DNA of 64,000 nucleotides from JBKBIP01 sp046297495. Its GTDB lineage: Bacteria; Planctomycetota; Planctomycetia; Gemmatales; Gemmataceae. Each line of letters begins with the position of its first letter. The stretch's first letter is position 1. The translations under genes were made by a program, and so were the position numbers. The notes beneath the pieces were generated by a model that made no database searches, was not told where the DNA came from, and was given only the letters and a program-made list of their open reading frames with translations. The stretch spans positions 1 through 64,000 of the forward strand of contig JBKBIP010000020.1 in assembly GCA_046297495.1 (NCBI GenBank). Direction: 5' to 3'. Shown here piece after piece: positions 33,966-42,850 of the stretch.

Positions 33966-35876
33966 CTACGGTTCCTCCAAGTAAGTATATCCCTCCAACC
34001 CCGCTTCATAAAAGCGCAACAACTGCCGCGATTCTTCCAGCGAGATCATGTTGGCCCGCACCGCCCGTTCGACGTCCTTGCGCATCAGGGCCAACAGTTC
34101 ATCGGCGGAATACTGCACGTAATGGAGCACTTCGCGGACGGTGTCTCCTTTGATGACGGTATCCAGACAAATCTCGCCGTTTTCGTCGAGGCTGACGTGA
34201 ACGGCGTTGGTATCGCCGAAGAGGTTGTGCAAGTCGCCGAGGATTTCCTGATAGGCGCCCAGCAGAAACGCGCCCAGGAGATACTGGTCTCCCGTGTAGG
34301 GGTGCAACTGCAAGGTACTGCGCACGTCACGCAGGTCGATGAACTGATCGATCTTGCCATCCGAGTCGCAGGTGATGTCGCCGAGTACGGCGCGGCGCGT
34401 CGGTTCCTCGTTGAGCCGGTGAATCGGCAAGATTGGGAACAGCTGATTGATGGCCCAGCTGTCAGGCATCGATTGAAAGATGGAAAAATTGCAGAAATAG
34501 GTATCGGACAACAGCGTTTCCAACCGGCTCAATTCCTCCGGTACGTATTCCAAGTCGCGCAACATCTTATGGATTTTGCTGCACACGGCCCAAAACAGGC
34601 GTTCCGCCAAGGCGCGTAACTCGATGGTCAAGTAGCCGAGATTGAACAGGTTCATCACTTCATCGATGGCCTGCACGGCGTCATGGTAGCTTTCCAGCAG
34701 GTTCTTTTTCGATAAGTCCCGATGGATGGAAAATAGATCGCTGATCGGCTGCGGCGCGTCGTCGGGTTCCGCTTCGGGGACCGTGTAGTGATCGAAGTTG
34801 GACACTCCTAGCACGTCGAAGACCAAGACGCTGTGATAAGCCACCACGGCCCGGCCGGATTCGGAGATGATCGTCGGCGGCGGCACCTCGGCCTCATCGC
34901 AGATGCTCTTGATGCGAAAGACCACGTCGTTGGCGTATTCTTGCAAGGTGTAATTGACCGACGATTCAAAATCGGTCTGTGACCCATCGTAATCAATCCC
35001 CAGGCCGCCGCCGACATCGAGATACTTCATCCCCGCGCCGGCGCGGTACAGCTCGACATAAACGCGGGCGGCCTCGGTGAGCGCTCCCTTGATGTTGCGG
35101 ATGTTGGTGATCTGGCTCCCCAGATGAAAATGGACGAGCTGCAGGCAATCGGCCATATCACGCTGCTTGAGATAGTCCAGCGCTTCGAGCACCTCGGTCA
35201 CGGTCAGTCCGAACTTGGAGCGAAAGCCGGCGCTGTAGCGCCAGCGGCCCGCGCCGCGCGCCGCCAACTTGACGCGCACGCCGATCATGGGGCGGACGTT
35301 TAGCTCTTGAGCGTAGCGAACCAGTGTTTCCAGCTCGGTGAATTTCTCGACCACCAGGATGATTTGTTTGCCGATCTTGCGGGCCAAGACGGTCATGCGA
35401 ATGAATTCATCATCCTTGAAGCCATTGCAAATGATCGGCGTTTGGGCGGCGTTGGTCATGGCCAACACGGCCAGCAGCTCCGGCTTGGAGCCAGCTTCCA
35501 GGCCAAAGTTGAACGGCCGGCCAAAGTCGAGAATTTCCTCGACAACATGCCGTTGTTGGTTCACTTTGATCGGATAGACGCAACAGTATTGGCCGCCATA
35601 TTCCGATTCTTGCATGGCGGTTTGGAACGCCTCGTGAATCTCGCCGACGCGATGTCGCAAAATGTCGGTGAAGCGCAGTAGAATCGGTAATTGGATGCCG
35701 CGTGCTTGCAGCTGATCGATCAATTCTTTCAGATCAATGAACTGATGGGGGCGTTTGTAGGGATGCACCGTGACGTGTCCTTTATCATTGATGCTGAAAT
35801 AGCCTTTGCTCCAGTTCGGCACGCCATACGTTTCCAACGCATCGGCGATTTTCCACTGTTCAATCAATTCCACCAT
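33966..35876 (-). CDS. speA: Biosynthetic arginine decarboxylase
   Basis: PLP-dependent decarboxylation of arginine to agmatine, first step of one route to putrescine and spermidine. The protein (636 residues from ATG 35876) is close to the 658 of E. coli SpeA. Visible signatures are the PLP Lys in YPIKVNQQRHVV (residue 104), HLGSQITNI, DVGGGLGIDYDGS and SESGRAVVAYHSVLVFDV. A TTG six bases further upstream is an alternative start; GAGAGG precedes the ATG. No agmatinase or agmatine deiminase is adjacent. Confidence 0.94.
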   Translation of the reverse strand: MVELIEQWKIADALETYGVPNWSKGYFSINDKGHVTVHPYKRPHQFIDLKELIDQLQARGIQLPILLRFTDILRHRVGEIHEAFQTAMQESEYGGQYCCVYPIKVNQQRHVVEEILDFGRPFNFGLEAGSKPELLAVLAMTNAAQTPIICNGFKDDEFIRMTVLARKIGKQIILVVEKFTELETLVRYAQELNVRPMIGVRVKLAARGAGRWRYSAGFRSKFGLTVTEVLEALDYLKQRDMADCLQLVHFHLGSQITNIRNIKGALTEAARVYVELYRAGAGMKYLDVGGGLGIDYDGSQTDFESSVNYTLQEYANDVVFRIKSICDEAEVPPPTIISESGRAVVAYHSVLVFDVLGVSNFDHYTVPEAEPDDAPQPISDLFSIHRDLSKKNLLESYHDAVQAIDEVMNLFNLGYLTIELRALAERLFWAVCSKIHKMLRDLEYVPEELSRLETLLSDTYFCNFSIFQSMPDSWAINQLFPILPIHRLNEEPTRRAVLGDITCDSDGKIDQFIDLRDVRSTLQLHPYTGDQYLLGAFLLGAYQEILGDLHNLFGDTNAVHVSLDENGEICLDTVIKGDTVREVLHYVQYSADELLALMRKDVERAVRANMISLEESRQLLRFYEAGLEGYTYLEEP

Positions 35877-36243
35877 CAGCAAGGGCCTCTCGTGAAAAGG
35901 ATGGCTGGCTTAAAATGGCCAATTCCCAATGGGAATGGTTATTGGTAGAAGATATGCGGCGTGATAGTAAGAAATCGAAATCCATTGGGAGCCGAATCCA
36001 TTCCGGCGTCGCGCCGAAAAACTCGTTGTGGCGCTTGGCTGTTTGTCTTATCATCTCTATGAGTTCACGGAATCACCGTCAAGATGCTTCCCCCAGCGCG
36101 GTCGCAGTGTTTGCCGCTGCCCCGCGCTGGAATGCGTTCGCATGTTGGGTGAACGCACCGGGGGAAACCATCCCACCGGCGAACGAGATCGTATTGAGTA
36201 TCCAAACATCGTACCTCAATCCATCACGCCACCCCAGACCATC
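35877..36243. other. Intergenic region between divergent speA and the methyltransferase gene
   Basis: About 367 bases. A perfect small palindrome ATTCCCAATGGGAAT lies at 35922-35936, about 50 bases upstream of the speA start, where it could be an operator. The + strand frame of the methyltransferase is open back to 36028, but the extension has no family similarity. Nothing else is recognised. Confidence 0.4.
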
Positions 36244-37449
36244 ATGTATGTTTCCGAGGCCGACTTGGCCAACCAACAAATGGTGGATCGGTTGATCGCG
36301 CTCGGGGCGCTGTGGTCGAAGCCCTTGATCGGTGCGTTCCGGGCCACGCCGCGCCATCGCTTTCTCGAACGGGTTTTTCAATACTACCGTAAGTCGGAGC
36401 GTTGGAAGGAAATCCCCACGACTGATCTTGGCGCGGTGGAATTGCGTTTGGTGTATTCGGATCGCGCCTTGATCACGCGTCTGAGTCCGCCGCGGTGGAA
36501 TGTGCCGCCGCAGCCGATTTCCTCTTCTAGCCAGCCCTCGTTGATGGCCCAGATGCTCGAGGACTTGCACTTGCGGCCGGGACTGCGCGTGCTGGAAGTC
36601 GGCGCTGGCACGGGTTACAATGCCGCTTTGTTGGCGCATGTCGTCGGCGCGGGGCGGGTGATCTCCATCGACGTGGACCGGGCCGTTTTGGCCGAAGCCT
36701 GGGACCATTTACAGGCTTTCCCCGAACGGCACGTCGAGCTGCGGCACGCGGACGGTCGGCAGGGCTGGCCGGCTGGCGCTCCGTTCGAGCGCATCATGGT
36801 GACGGCAGCCACGACCGACTTGGAACCGGCCTGGCTCGCACAACTGGCGGCGGATGGGGTGCTATTGGCGCCGTTGGCGCTGGCGCCCGGCTTGGCCTTC
36901 ATCGTGCGGGGGACGGTGCGCGAGGGTGTTTTTCAGGGTCGGCTGACGCGCGCCGCCTATTTCATGGCCTTGCGGGCCGAGGGGGAAACGGGTGTTGTGC
37001 CCGCGCCGGCTCAACCGCCGGAAGAAGCTCGGAAAGTCTTGCCGGCCCCCTGGGCGGGGTGGTTCGATCATAAACGGGGGTGGGGCGGCTGGCTCCGTTT
37101 TTGTCAAGCGTTGGTCTTTTATGCGTTTTTACGGGGCTTGAATGTCCACTATCAAGCGGAAGAGAACGGAACGCCTCTCTTCGGCGTCAGCTCCGCGACG
37201 GATGCCTTGTGCTGGCTGGGGGCCGCCGATTGGCAGGTCACGGGCGAAGATGGCCGGGACTTGGCCTGGACGTTGTGGCGCGATTTTTTGGCGGCGGGGG
37301 GGCCACGTCCCAACGAATATCTTCTGCAAGCCAGTCCCCGGCAAACGCCGACTCCGTTACATGACGGCGAAGCGTTTTCGCGTCAAGGAACCTCCTGCCG
37401 ACAACTGTGGCAAATCGTGGAACCACGCGAACGAGGCGAGATGTCGTGA
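36244..37449 (+). CDS. Protein-L-isoaspartate O-methyltransferase-like protein with C-terminal extension
   Basis: A SAM-dependent methyltransferase of 401 residues. The first half is PIMT-like: DRLIALGALWSKPLIGAFRATPRHRFL, the family motif SSSSQPSLMAQMLEDL, the SAM motif LRVLEVGAGTGYNAALLAHVVG, VISIDVDR, and PFERIMVTAATTDLEPAWLAQLAADG. Ordinary PIMT repairs isoaspartate and is about 210 residues. Here a further 190 residues without recognised domain follow, ending ...LWQIVEPRERGEMS. The extension may mean a peptide-modifying role, as in PIMT homologues used in RiPP synthesis, but no precursor peptide is seen nearby. ATG 36244 is taken because family similarity starts there. Confidence 0.82.
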   Translation: MYVSEADLANQQMVDRLIALGALWSKPLIGAFRATPRHRFLERVFQYYRKSERWKEIPTTDLGAVELRLVYSDRALITRLSPPRWNVPPQPISSSSQPSLMAQMLEDLHLRPGLRVLEVGAGTGYNAALLAHVVGAGRVISIDVDRAVLAEAWDHLQAFPERHVELRHADGRQGWPAGAPFERIMVTAATTDLEPAWLAQLAADGVLLAPLALAPGLAFIVRGTVREGVFQGRLTRAAYFMALRAEGETGVVPAPAQPPEEARKVLPAPWAGWFDHKRGWGGWLRFCQALVFYAFLRGLNVHYQAEENGTPLFGVSSATDALCWLGAADWQVTGEDGRDLAWTLWRDFLAAGGPRPNEYLLQASPRQTPTPLHDGEAFSRQGTSCRQLWQIVEPRERGEMS

Positions 37450-37580
37450 CACGGCGGCCACTGGCCTTTGCCACCCGTTCGGTGATACAATTGTCTGCGC
37501 CGTTTTCTCCCTACCGAAGGGCAAACGGCTCCAACCGACGAATGGTTGAACATCTTCGGGGACTTCGGGAGACTTCACCC

Positions 37581-38264
37581 ATGCCGTATCCATTTCCGGG
37601 AATGGATCCCTACTTAGAGGATGAGAAGCTCTGGCCGGTGTTTCATCATTTTTTCATTAACTGTCTGTATCAGATTCTGCTCCCCGGTCTGGTGGATCGC
37701 TATCGGGCGCGAATCCAGCAGCGCCAATACGCCACGGAACAGGCTCTGTTTACTTCCATCGTCCGAGAGGAGCATTGTGAGGAATACATCGAGATTCGCC
37801 GCCGCAGCGACTCCCGTTTGGTGACTCTAGTGGAAGCAGTCAGCCCGGCCAACAAGACGACCCCCGTGGGCCGCAAACTGTACCTCGATACGCGGCTCAA
37901 CGCCAAGCAACGCGGAGCCAACTTGGTCGAAATTGATCTGGTGCTGCAAGGCCAACCGACTTTGGATTACTCCCGCGACGGCCTTCCCGATTGGGATTAC
38001 ACCGTTACGGTGACACGTTCGACACAGCCGGAACGCTATGAGATTTACACGACGACGTTGCAAAAACGGCTGCCGCGCTTCCGCCTGCCGCTGGCCGCCG
38101 ACGACCGCGACACGGTGCTGGACCTGCAAGTGGCCTTCGGTCGCGGCTACGACCAGGGCGGTTTCGCTGGCAAGATCGACTATTCCAAGGACCCGCCTAC
38201 CACTCTGGAACCGGAAGACCGCCGTTGGCTTGACGATTTGTTGAAACAACTGAACTTGCGGTAA
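37581..38264 (+). CDS. DUF4058 family protein
   Basis: Cytoplasmic protein of 227 residues of a family widespread in planctomycetes and cyanobacteria. The start MPYPFPGMDPYLED is diagnostic, followed by WPVFHHFFINCLYQILLPGL, RYxARIQQRQY and VEAVSPANKT and GAxLVEIDLVLQG further on. The Val-Glu-x-x-Ser-Pro-x-x-Lys and GxxLVEIDLL pattern looks like a nuclease-type fold, but no function is established. The frame runs on upstream; ATG 37581 gives the family start. A truncated relative lies at 33756-33899. Confidence 0.85.
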   Translation: MPYPFPGMDPYLEDEKLWPVFHHFFINCLYQILLPGLVDRYRARIQQRQYATEQALFTSIVREEHCEEYIEIRRRSDSRLVTLVEAVSPANKTTPVGRKLYLDTRLNAKQRGANLVEIDLVLQGQPTLDYSRDGLPDWDYTVTVTRSTQPERYEIYTTTLQKRLPRFRLPLAADDRDTVLDLQVAFGRGYDQGGFAGKIDYSKDPPTTLEPEDRRWLDDLLKQLNLR

Positions 38265-38368
38265 GGAACGGGAATCCGCCATTGCCTAGAGCCGAATGAT
38301 TTGGATGTAGCGGCCATCCCGCCCCATGGTGCGAACTGAGAAAGCCCCTATACCATCGAGATTTTCCC

Positions 38369-38611
38369 ATGCCGGGCCACGCCACCTACGACGATGAGGA
38401 ATGGGAGGATGGAGACGAGGCGGACGACGCGGAAGCGACGGTTCCTTGTCCCTATTGCCAGCGCGAGATTCATGAGGATGCCCCACGCTGTCCCTACTGT
38501 GGCAACTATATATCGGAAGAGGATACGCCGCCGGCCCGCAAACCCGGGTGGATTATTGTCGGGGTACTGCTCGGGTTGTTCGCGGCGTACTATTGGATCG
38601 TGGGCTGGTGA
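38369..38611 (+). CDS. Small zinc-ribbon membrane protein
   Basis: An 80-residue protein with an acidic N-terminus (DDEEWEDGDEADDAE), a double CPYC zinc ribbon (CPYCQREI...APRCPYCGNYI, about residues 27-46) and one C-terminal membrane segment (WIIVGVLLGLFAAYYWIVGW). The layout is common for bacterial small proteins of unknown role. It is followed 32 bases later by the DUF4416 gene. Confidence 0.75.
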   Translation: MPGHATYDDEEWEDGDEADDAEATVPCPYCQREIHEDAPRCPYCGNYISEEDTPPARKPGWIIVGVLLGLFAAYYWIVGW

Positions 38612-38643
38612 GTCAAGCTGCTATCCGAATGTGAATTTTTCTC

Positions 38644-39204
38644 ATGGCCGAGCCACGGATACCCGATCCGGTGTTGTTGGTGGTGGCGGCGTTTAGCCGG
38701 CATCGCTCCGCCTTGGAATGGGCGCAGCAACGGTTGCAAGACGCTTATGGGCCTATTGATCTTGTCAGTTTGCCATATCGCTTCGTTCAAACGACCTACT
38801 ATCAAGCCGAGATGGGGCGGGAATTGTGCAAGGGCTTCCAGGTGTTTCGCCATCTCCAAGCCGCGGATTGTCTGCCGATCATCAAATTGCACACCAACGA
38901 GTTGGAACGGCAGCTGGCCGAGCTGGGCCGTTATCCCGAACCGCGACCGCTCAACCTCGATCCCGGCATCCTGACGTTGGGCAAGTTCATGCTGGCCACG
39001 ACTAAAGACCAAGCCCATCGCCTTTATCTAGGACAAGGAATTCACGCCGAAGTGACCTTGCGCTATCAAGAAGGAACCTTCCACCCTTGGCCCTGGACCT
39101 ACGCCGACTATCGCTTGCCGAATGTTCTCGCCTTTCTCCAAGAAGCCCGTAATTATTACAAACAACGCCTACGCGACTGGCGAACGAGGGGGGAAGTTAC
39201 ATAA
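38644..39204 (+). CDS. DUF4416 family protein
   Basis: A 186-residue cytoplasmic protein of the DUF4416 family: VLLVVAAFSRHRSALEWAQQRL at the start, VQTTYYQAEMGRELCKGF, IKLHTNELERQLA, RPLNLDPGILTLGKFMLATTKD and WTYADYRLP near the end. The tyrosine-rich TTYYQ segment and the NLDPG motif define the family; its biochemical function is not established. No clear ribosome-binding site precedes the ATG, so translation may be coupled to the gene before. Confidence 0.85.
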   Translation: MAEPRIPDPVLLVVAAFSRHRSALEWAQQRLQDAYGPIDLVSLPYRFVQTTYYQAEMGRELCKGFQVFRHLQAADCLPIIKLHTNELERQLAELGRYPEPRPLNLDPGILTLGKFMLATTKDQAHRLYLGQGIHAEVTLRYQEGTFHPWPWTYADYRLPNVLAFLQEARNYYKQRLRDWRTRGEVT

Positions 39205-39305
39205 TCCAGTAGCTTTGCTGAATTCTCCATTTGAAGGCATGGGGCGTAGGTAATCGAAAGTTCGCGTGCTGATGCCTCTTCGTCACCGGAAAAAGGAGCG
39301 CTGCC

Positions 39306-41666
39306 ACGTCACGCCGGAAGAAAAAGGCCCAGGTTGCCGTTCAGGAACAACAAGCGGACTTGTTGCGCCGGCTGGCGCTGGGGGTGGTGCTCACGTTGGT
39401 GGTGGCCCGGCCGCTGGTGTTTGGTGAAGACCCTGGCCGGCTGGGGCCGTTGGCGGGGCCATCGCATTTATTGTTGACGCAGTTGTGGTTCGTGGCCGGT
39501 GTCCTTTGGGCCGGTTGGCGCATCGTCTCCCGCCAGGAAACCTGGCGCTTCGGCTGGCCGGAGATCGGTTTGCTCGGCATGACGCTCTGCATCGTGGCCA
39601 GCGCGGCCCAAGCCCGTTATGCCCATGCCGCCTGGTTGGCGACCTGGGACTGGCTGGCTATAGTCAGCGCATTTTGGCTGGTCCGGCAGCTGGTCCGCTC
39701 TCCCGAAGAGAATCAGGGGCTGGCGACGGCGCTGCTGGCCACGGCGGTGGCGGTGGCCGGGACAGCCTTGTATCAGCCGTTGGGCGAATATCCCCGCCAG
39801 CGCGCCGCCTTGGCCGCCGATCCGGTGGGCTTCCGGCGCGCGGACGCCCCGCCCGCGTTGCCTCCCCAACATATCCCGCCGTGGCCGGACCCGGCGGGAC
39901 CATTTCTGTTGGCCAACGACACCGCGCCCGCCGCCGTATTTCCGGCGAATTGGCCGTGGGCGTCCTTGTATCAGCTCAGCGAACAGTATGCAGACATTCC
40001 GCCGACCGTGCCGGCCCAGATCGTGCGACAGCGGCTCGACAGTGGACAGGTTTCAGGGCCTTTCGTCTTTGCCACGACGCTGGCCGGCTATTTATTGCTG
40101 TTGACGCCCGCTTGGTGCGGGGCGCTGTGGCTGCGGTGGCGGACAAGCGGCTTGTCCTGGGTCACGGGCTTGACCGGAGCGGCGGCGGCGCTCCTCGTGA
40201 CGGCGTTAGCCCTGACCCAATTTTGGCATCCGGTTGTCGTGTCATGGGTGGAACGCACTCAAACTTGGTCCGCCACCTGGCAGGTTCTGGAGCAGGACGC
40301 CCGCTGGGGAATCGGCTTGGCCAATCTCCCGCGCCACTTGCCCGGCTATCTGCCGGGAGCGGAGTGGAACCAGCCGCACGGTCCGTCCAATTTCGTGCTC
40401 GAAGTGCTGGCGGGGGGCGGTTGGCTGGGACTGGCGGCGCTGGGCGTGGTGCTGCTGGCCTTCTTGGCGCGCGTCGTTCCCCAGTTGAGCAAAGCGCATG
40501 CCAACGAAACGCTGCTCGCCGGAACGGACGACCAACCAGCGGAAGAAAGGGAAGCGCAGCGACTGACGATTCGTTGGGAATTTTATATGGGCGGGGTGTT
40601 CGGCCTGATCCTCGCCTTTGCCTTGCGGACCGCCGATCTGAATCGGCAAGAGATTCTTTGGGAAGGGGGCGTGGCCGGCGGCCGGGCGCTGATGTGGTTC
40701 GGCGTCTTCGCCCTCCTCGAAGGAGTTCCCTGGTCGCGGCGGCTATTCGTCGGCATGCTGGCGCTGGGGGTGGTGTTGCTGTTGCTGTATTGGCTGGTCG
40801 CGGATGGGTTTTTTCTGGCGTCGTTGGCCGTGCCCTTGTGGGTGGTCGTCGCCATCGTGCTCAATGTGATTCCCGATAAGGATTGGCTGCGCACTACCCC
40901 AAACCGCGTGGTCAACCTCTTGCCCCTGCCGCTGACCGCCGCCCTGGCCACCATGTTTTTCTTGATGATCTATTACCCGGTGCTGAGTGCCACCCATCAG
41001 CTTCATCAAGCGCGGCGCCATTACGAGCCGTGGACGACGAAACGCTTCCCGCTGTGGCAACGCCAAATCACCGCTTATCGGGACAATTTCCGGCGCCAGG
41101 AACAGGTGACGAAAGCCGCCGAGGATTTTTTCAAAAACAACGTGGTGCTCCCCCTACACCGAGCAGCTGACCAAGATGCCTCCTGGTCGGAGCCTTACGT
41201 GCAGCTGGCGTATGCGTATGCGGAGATGCGTAAGTTGCCGGTTGGCTTTCATGGTTTTGGCGAAGACCTGATCGAGGACCGAAAACGACGGGGCTTGGAC
41301 TATGCCCGGCGCGCGGTCGCGGCGGCCCAGGTGGCCCAAAGCAAAGACCCCAACAACCCCGAAGGCTATCTGGCTGAATATCGTGTACGCTGGCTATTCG
41401 CTCAAACAGCAGGGCTTGGACAGGAAGATCAGTATCAACTGGGAGTGGAACCTTTACAGCAGCTCGTCGAGCGCTTTCCATTCAATCCGTATTATCGTTT
41501 CCTCTTGGCGGACACTTATACGCAGCTCGCCGACTATCGCTTGGCTCAGGAACAGGCGGAGCAAGCGTGGAAGCTGTTGCGTGAGTATCCTCACGCACGC
41601 CCCAGACTGAATGATTGGCAACGCGAGCAACTGCTCCGTTGGCGGCAGGGAACTTCCGCCGAGTAA
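39306..41666 (+). CDS. O-antigen-ligase-like polytopic membrane protein with TPR tail
   Basis: About 786 residues. The N-terminal 550 residues contain some 11-12 membrane segments and, after a large periplasmic loop, the Wzy_C/O-antigen ligase-like segment GIGLANLPRHLPGYLP...PHGPSNFVLEVLAGGGWLG. The last 200 residues are TPR-like (VQLAYAYAEMRKL, FPFNPYYRFLLADTYTQLADYRLAQEQ). The start is uncertain. TTG 39360 is the first canonical start of the open frame, but a perfect ribosome-binding site AAGGAG (39293-39298) sits seven bases before ACG at 39306, which would add a Lys/Arg-rich leader (TSRRKKKAQVAVQEQQAD). Function in polysaccharide assembly is inferred from the family. Confidence 0.75.
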   Translation, partial: TSRRKKKAQVAVQEQQADLLRRLALGVVLTLVVARPLVFGEDPGRLGPLAGPSHLLLTQLWFVAGVLWAGWRIVSRQETWRFGWPEIGLLGMTLCIVASAAQARYAHAAWLATWDWLAIVSAFWLVRQLVRSPEENQGLATALLATAVAVAGTALYQPLGEYPRQRAALAADPVGFRRADAPPALPPQHIPPWPDPAGPFLLANDTAPAAVFPANWPWASLYQLSEQYADIPPTVPAQIVRQRLDSGQVSGPFVFATTLAGYLLLLTPAWCGALWLRWRTSGLSWVTGLTGAAAALLVTALALTQFWHPVVVSWVERTQTWSATWQVLEQDARWGIGLANLPRHLPGYLPGAEWNQPHGPSNFVLEVLAGGGWLGLAALGVVLLAFLARVVPQLSKAHANETLLAGTDDQPAEEREAQRLTIRWEFYMGGVFGLILAFALRTADLNRQEILWEGGVAGGRALMWFGVFALLEGVPWSRRLFVGMLALGVVLLLLYWLVADGFFLASLAVPLWVVVAIVLNVIPDKDWLRTTPNRVVNLLPLPLTAALATMFFLMIYYPVLSATHQLHQARRHYEPWTTKRFPLWQRQITAYRDNFRRQEQVTKAAEDFFKNNVVLPLHRAADQDASWSEPYVQLAYAYAEMRKLPVGFHGFGEDLIEDRKRRGLDYARRAVAAAQVAQSKDPNNPEGYLAEYRVRWLFAQTAGLGQEDQYQLGVEPLQQLVERFPFNPYYRFLLADTYTQLADYRLAQEQAEQAWKLLREYPHARPRLNDWQREQLLRWRQGTSAE

Positions 41667-41670
41667 CGCT

Positions 41671-41699
41671 TGCCTGCCCCCACCCGAATTTGCTATACT
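41671..41699 (+). promoter_or_regulatory. Candidate sigma-70 promoter with extended -10
   Basis: TTGCCT at 41670-41675 and TATACT at 41694-41699 are 18 bases apart, and TG one base before the -10 box makes it an extended -10. It points into the 640-base region that lacks a convincing gene, so it may start a leader for the EVE gene or an unannotated RNA. Confidence 0.35.
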
Positions 41700-42337
41700 G
41701 CGTTGGTTGTTAAACACCCATCCCACGGACGAGCGGTGATCTCTAAATCCCAACGGAGGGTAGTCCATCGCGGCGCCGATACCATCCCGAAACCTACGGG
41801 GCGGGCTGGAGACAGAACCAATTGCCGCGACACCTTCGGATTGCTGCATTGATGATGGCGAGTCACTCAAGCACACAGATCCAACCAGCGTTGCAAGGGT
41901 TGAGCCAGGGGCCGCAATTGGTGGTCGGCGAATTCATCATTTTCCCCAGTGTGGGTCGGCGGTTCTGCCGGTGTCGCTTGGCAAGCTGAAGGTGATGGGT
42001 TCTCGATCCAGAACGGGACGAAATTGGGAATCAGGGATGACGCGGTCATGGCGGCCCCTTCCTGACGCAGGAAATGAAAAAAAGGTGGCGCTGGCTTCGG
42101 AATCACAGGTGGCAACGCGAGAGGTAACAAACCGAAACCAACGCCATTGATGATAGGACAGCTTACCCAACCGGCGGAGTTTGCGACTGCCGATGGTACT
42201 TAATTCTACGTACCGCGACCCCGCGCGGGTTCGAGATTCAGCGCGGAACCGCATTTTTTTCGCGGCCGCGTGATAGAATATAACCGTGGCGCGGAACGAA
42301 TAAATCAGGACGATCGCGCGGCAAGGAGGACTCACTC
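41700..42337. other. Gene-poor region upstream of the EVE-domain gene
   Basis: About 640 bases. The only coding candidates are weak: a 60-codon minus-strand frame at 41867-42049 preceded by GGAAGGGG, and a 44-codon + strand frame from 41854 (MASHSSTQIQPALQ). They overlap head to head and neither resembles a known protein. A stem CCGCGC...GCGCGG at about 42222-42246 encloses GGTTCGAG, which looks like a tRNA T-loop but lacks the rest of a cloverleaf. Confidence 0.35.
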
Positions 42338-42769
42338 ATGCCTTGTTGGTTGTTCAAGGAAGAACCGGACCATTACAACTATGCCGACCTGGAAAGGGAC
42401 GGCGAAACGTGGTGGGATGGAGTCGATAATAATTGGGCGCGCCAACATTTGCGTCAAGTACGCGCCGGCGACCGTATTTTGTTTTATCACACGGGCAAGG
42501 AAAAAGCGATCGTGGGCGAAATGGTGGCGGTTAGCGATCCCCAAGCTGATTCACGCGCGGACGATCCGAAAGCAGTGGTCGTGCGCGTGCGAGCGGCGCG
42601 GCGTTGGCCCATCCCTCTCCCGTTGCGACGCATCAAAATGGATACCCAGTTAGCGGACTGGGAGTTAGTTCGCTTACCCCGGCTCTCCGTCCTGCCGGTC
42701 AGCGAAGCACAATGGCAACGACTGGAACAATTAGCCCAGGAGGACGACAACAGCCGTTCAGGACGGTAA
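42338..42769 (+). CDS. EVE domain protein
   Basis: A 143-residue single-domain EVE protein, of the PUA-like fold that binds modified bases in DNA or RNA. The start MPCWLFKEEPDHYNYADLERDGETWWDGVDN followed by ARQHLRQVRAGDRILFYHTGKEKAIVG is diagnostic. Length matches stand-alone bacterial EVE/thymocyte nuclear protein 1 homologues. AAGGAGG lies 9 bases before the ATG. The next gene (DHH phosphoesterase) follows after 81 bases. Confidence 0.9.
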   Translation: MPCWLFKEEPDHYNYADLERDGETWWDGVDNNWARQHLRQVRAGDRILFYHTGKEKAIVGEMVAVSDPQADSRADDPKAVVVRVRAARRWPIPLPLRRIKMDTQLADWELVRLPRLSVLPVSEAQWQRLEQLAQEDDNSRSGR

Positions 42770-42850
42770 GGGGGGAGGTTCAGCACGTAACCTCTCGAAT
42801 TCATGCGCCAGGGAAGGCTATTCCAAGGTCTTTGAGGAGGAAAAGCAACC

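Noticed and set aside
41867..42049. Minus-strand 60-codon frame with a good GGAAGGGG ribosome-binding site
   Set aside because: No recognisable family, low-complexity composition and an overlapping + strand frame; kept only as a note in the intergenic entry.
42219..42246. GGTTCGAGATTC resembling a tRNA T-loop
   Set aside because: It sits in a small CCGCGC/GCGCGG stem, with no acceptor, D or anticodon arms at tRNA spacing.
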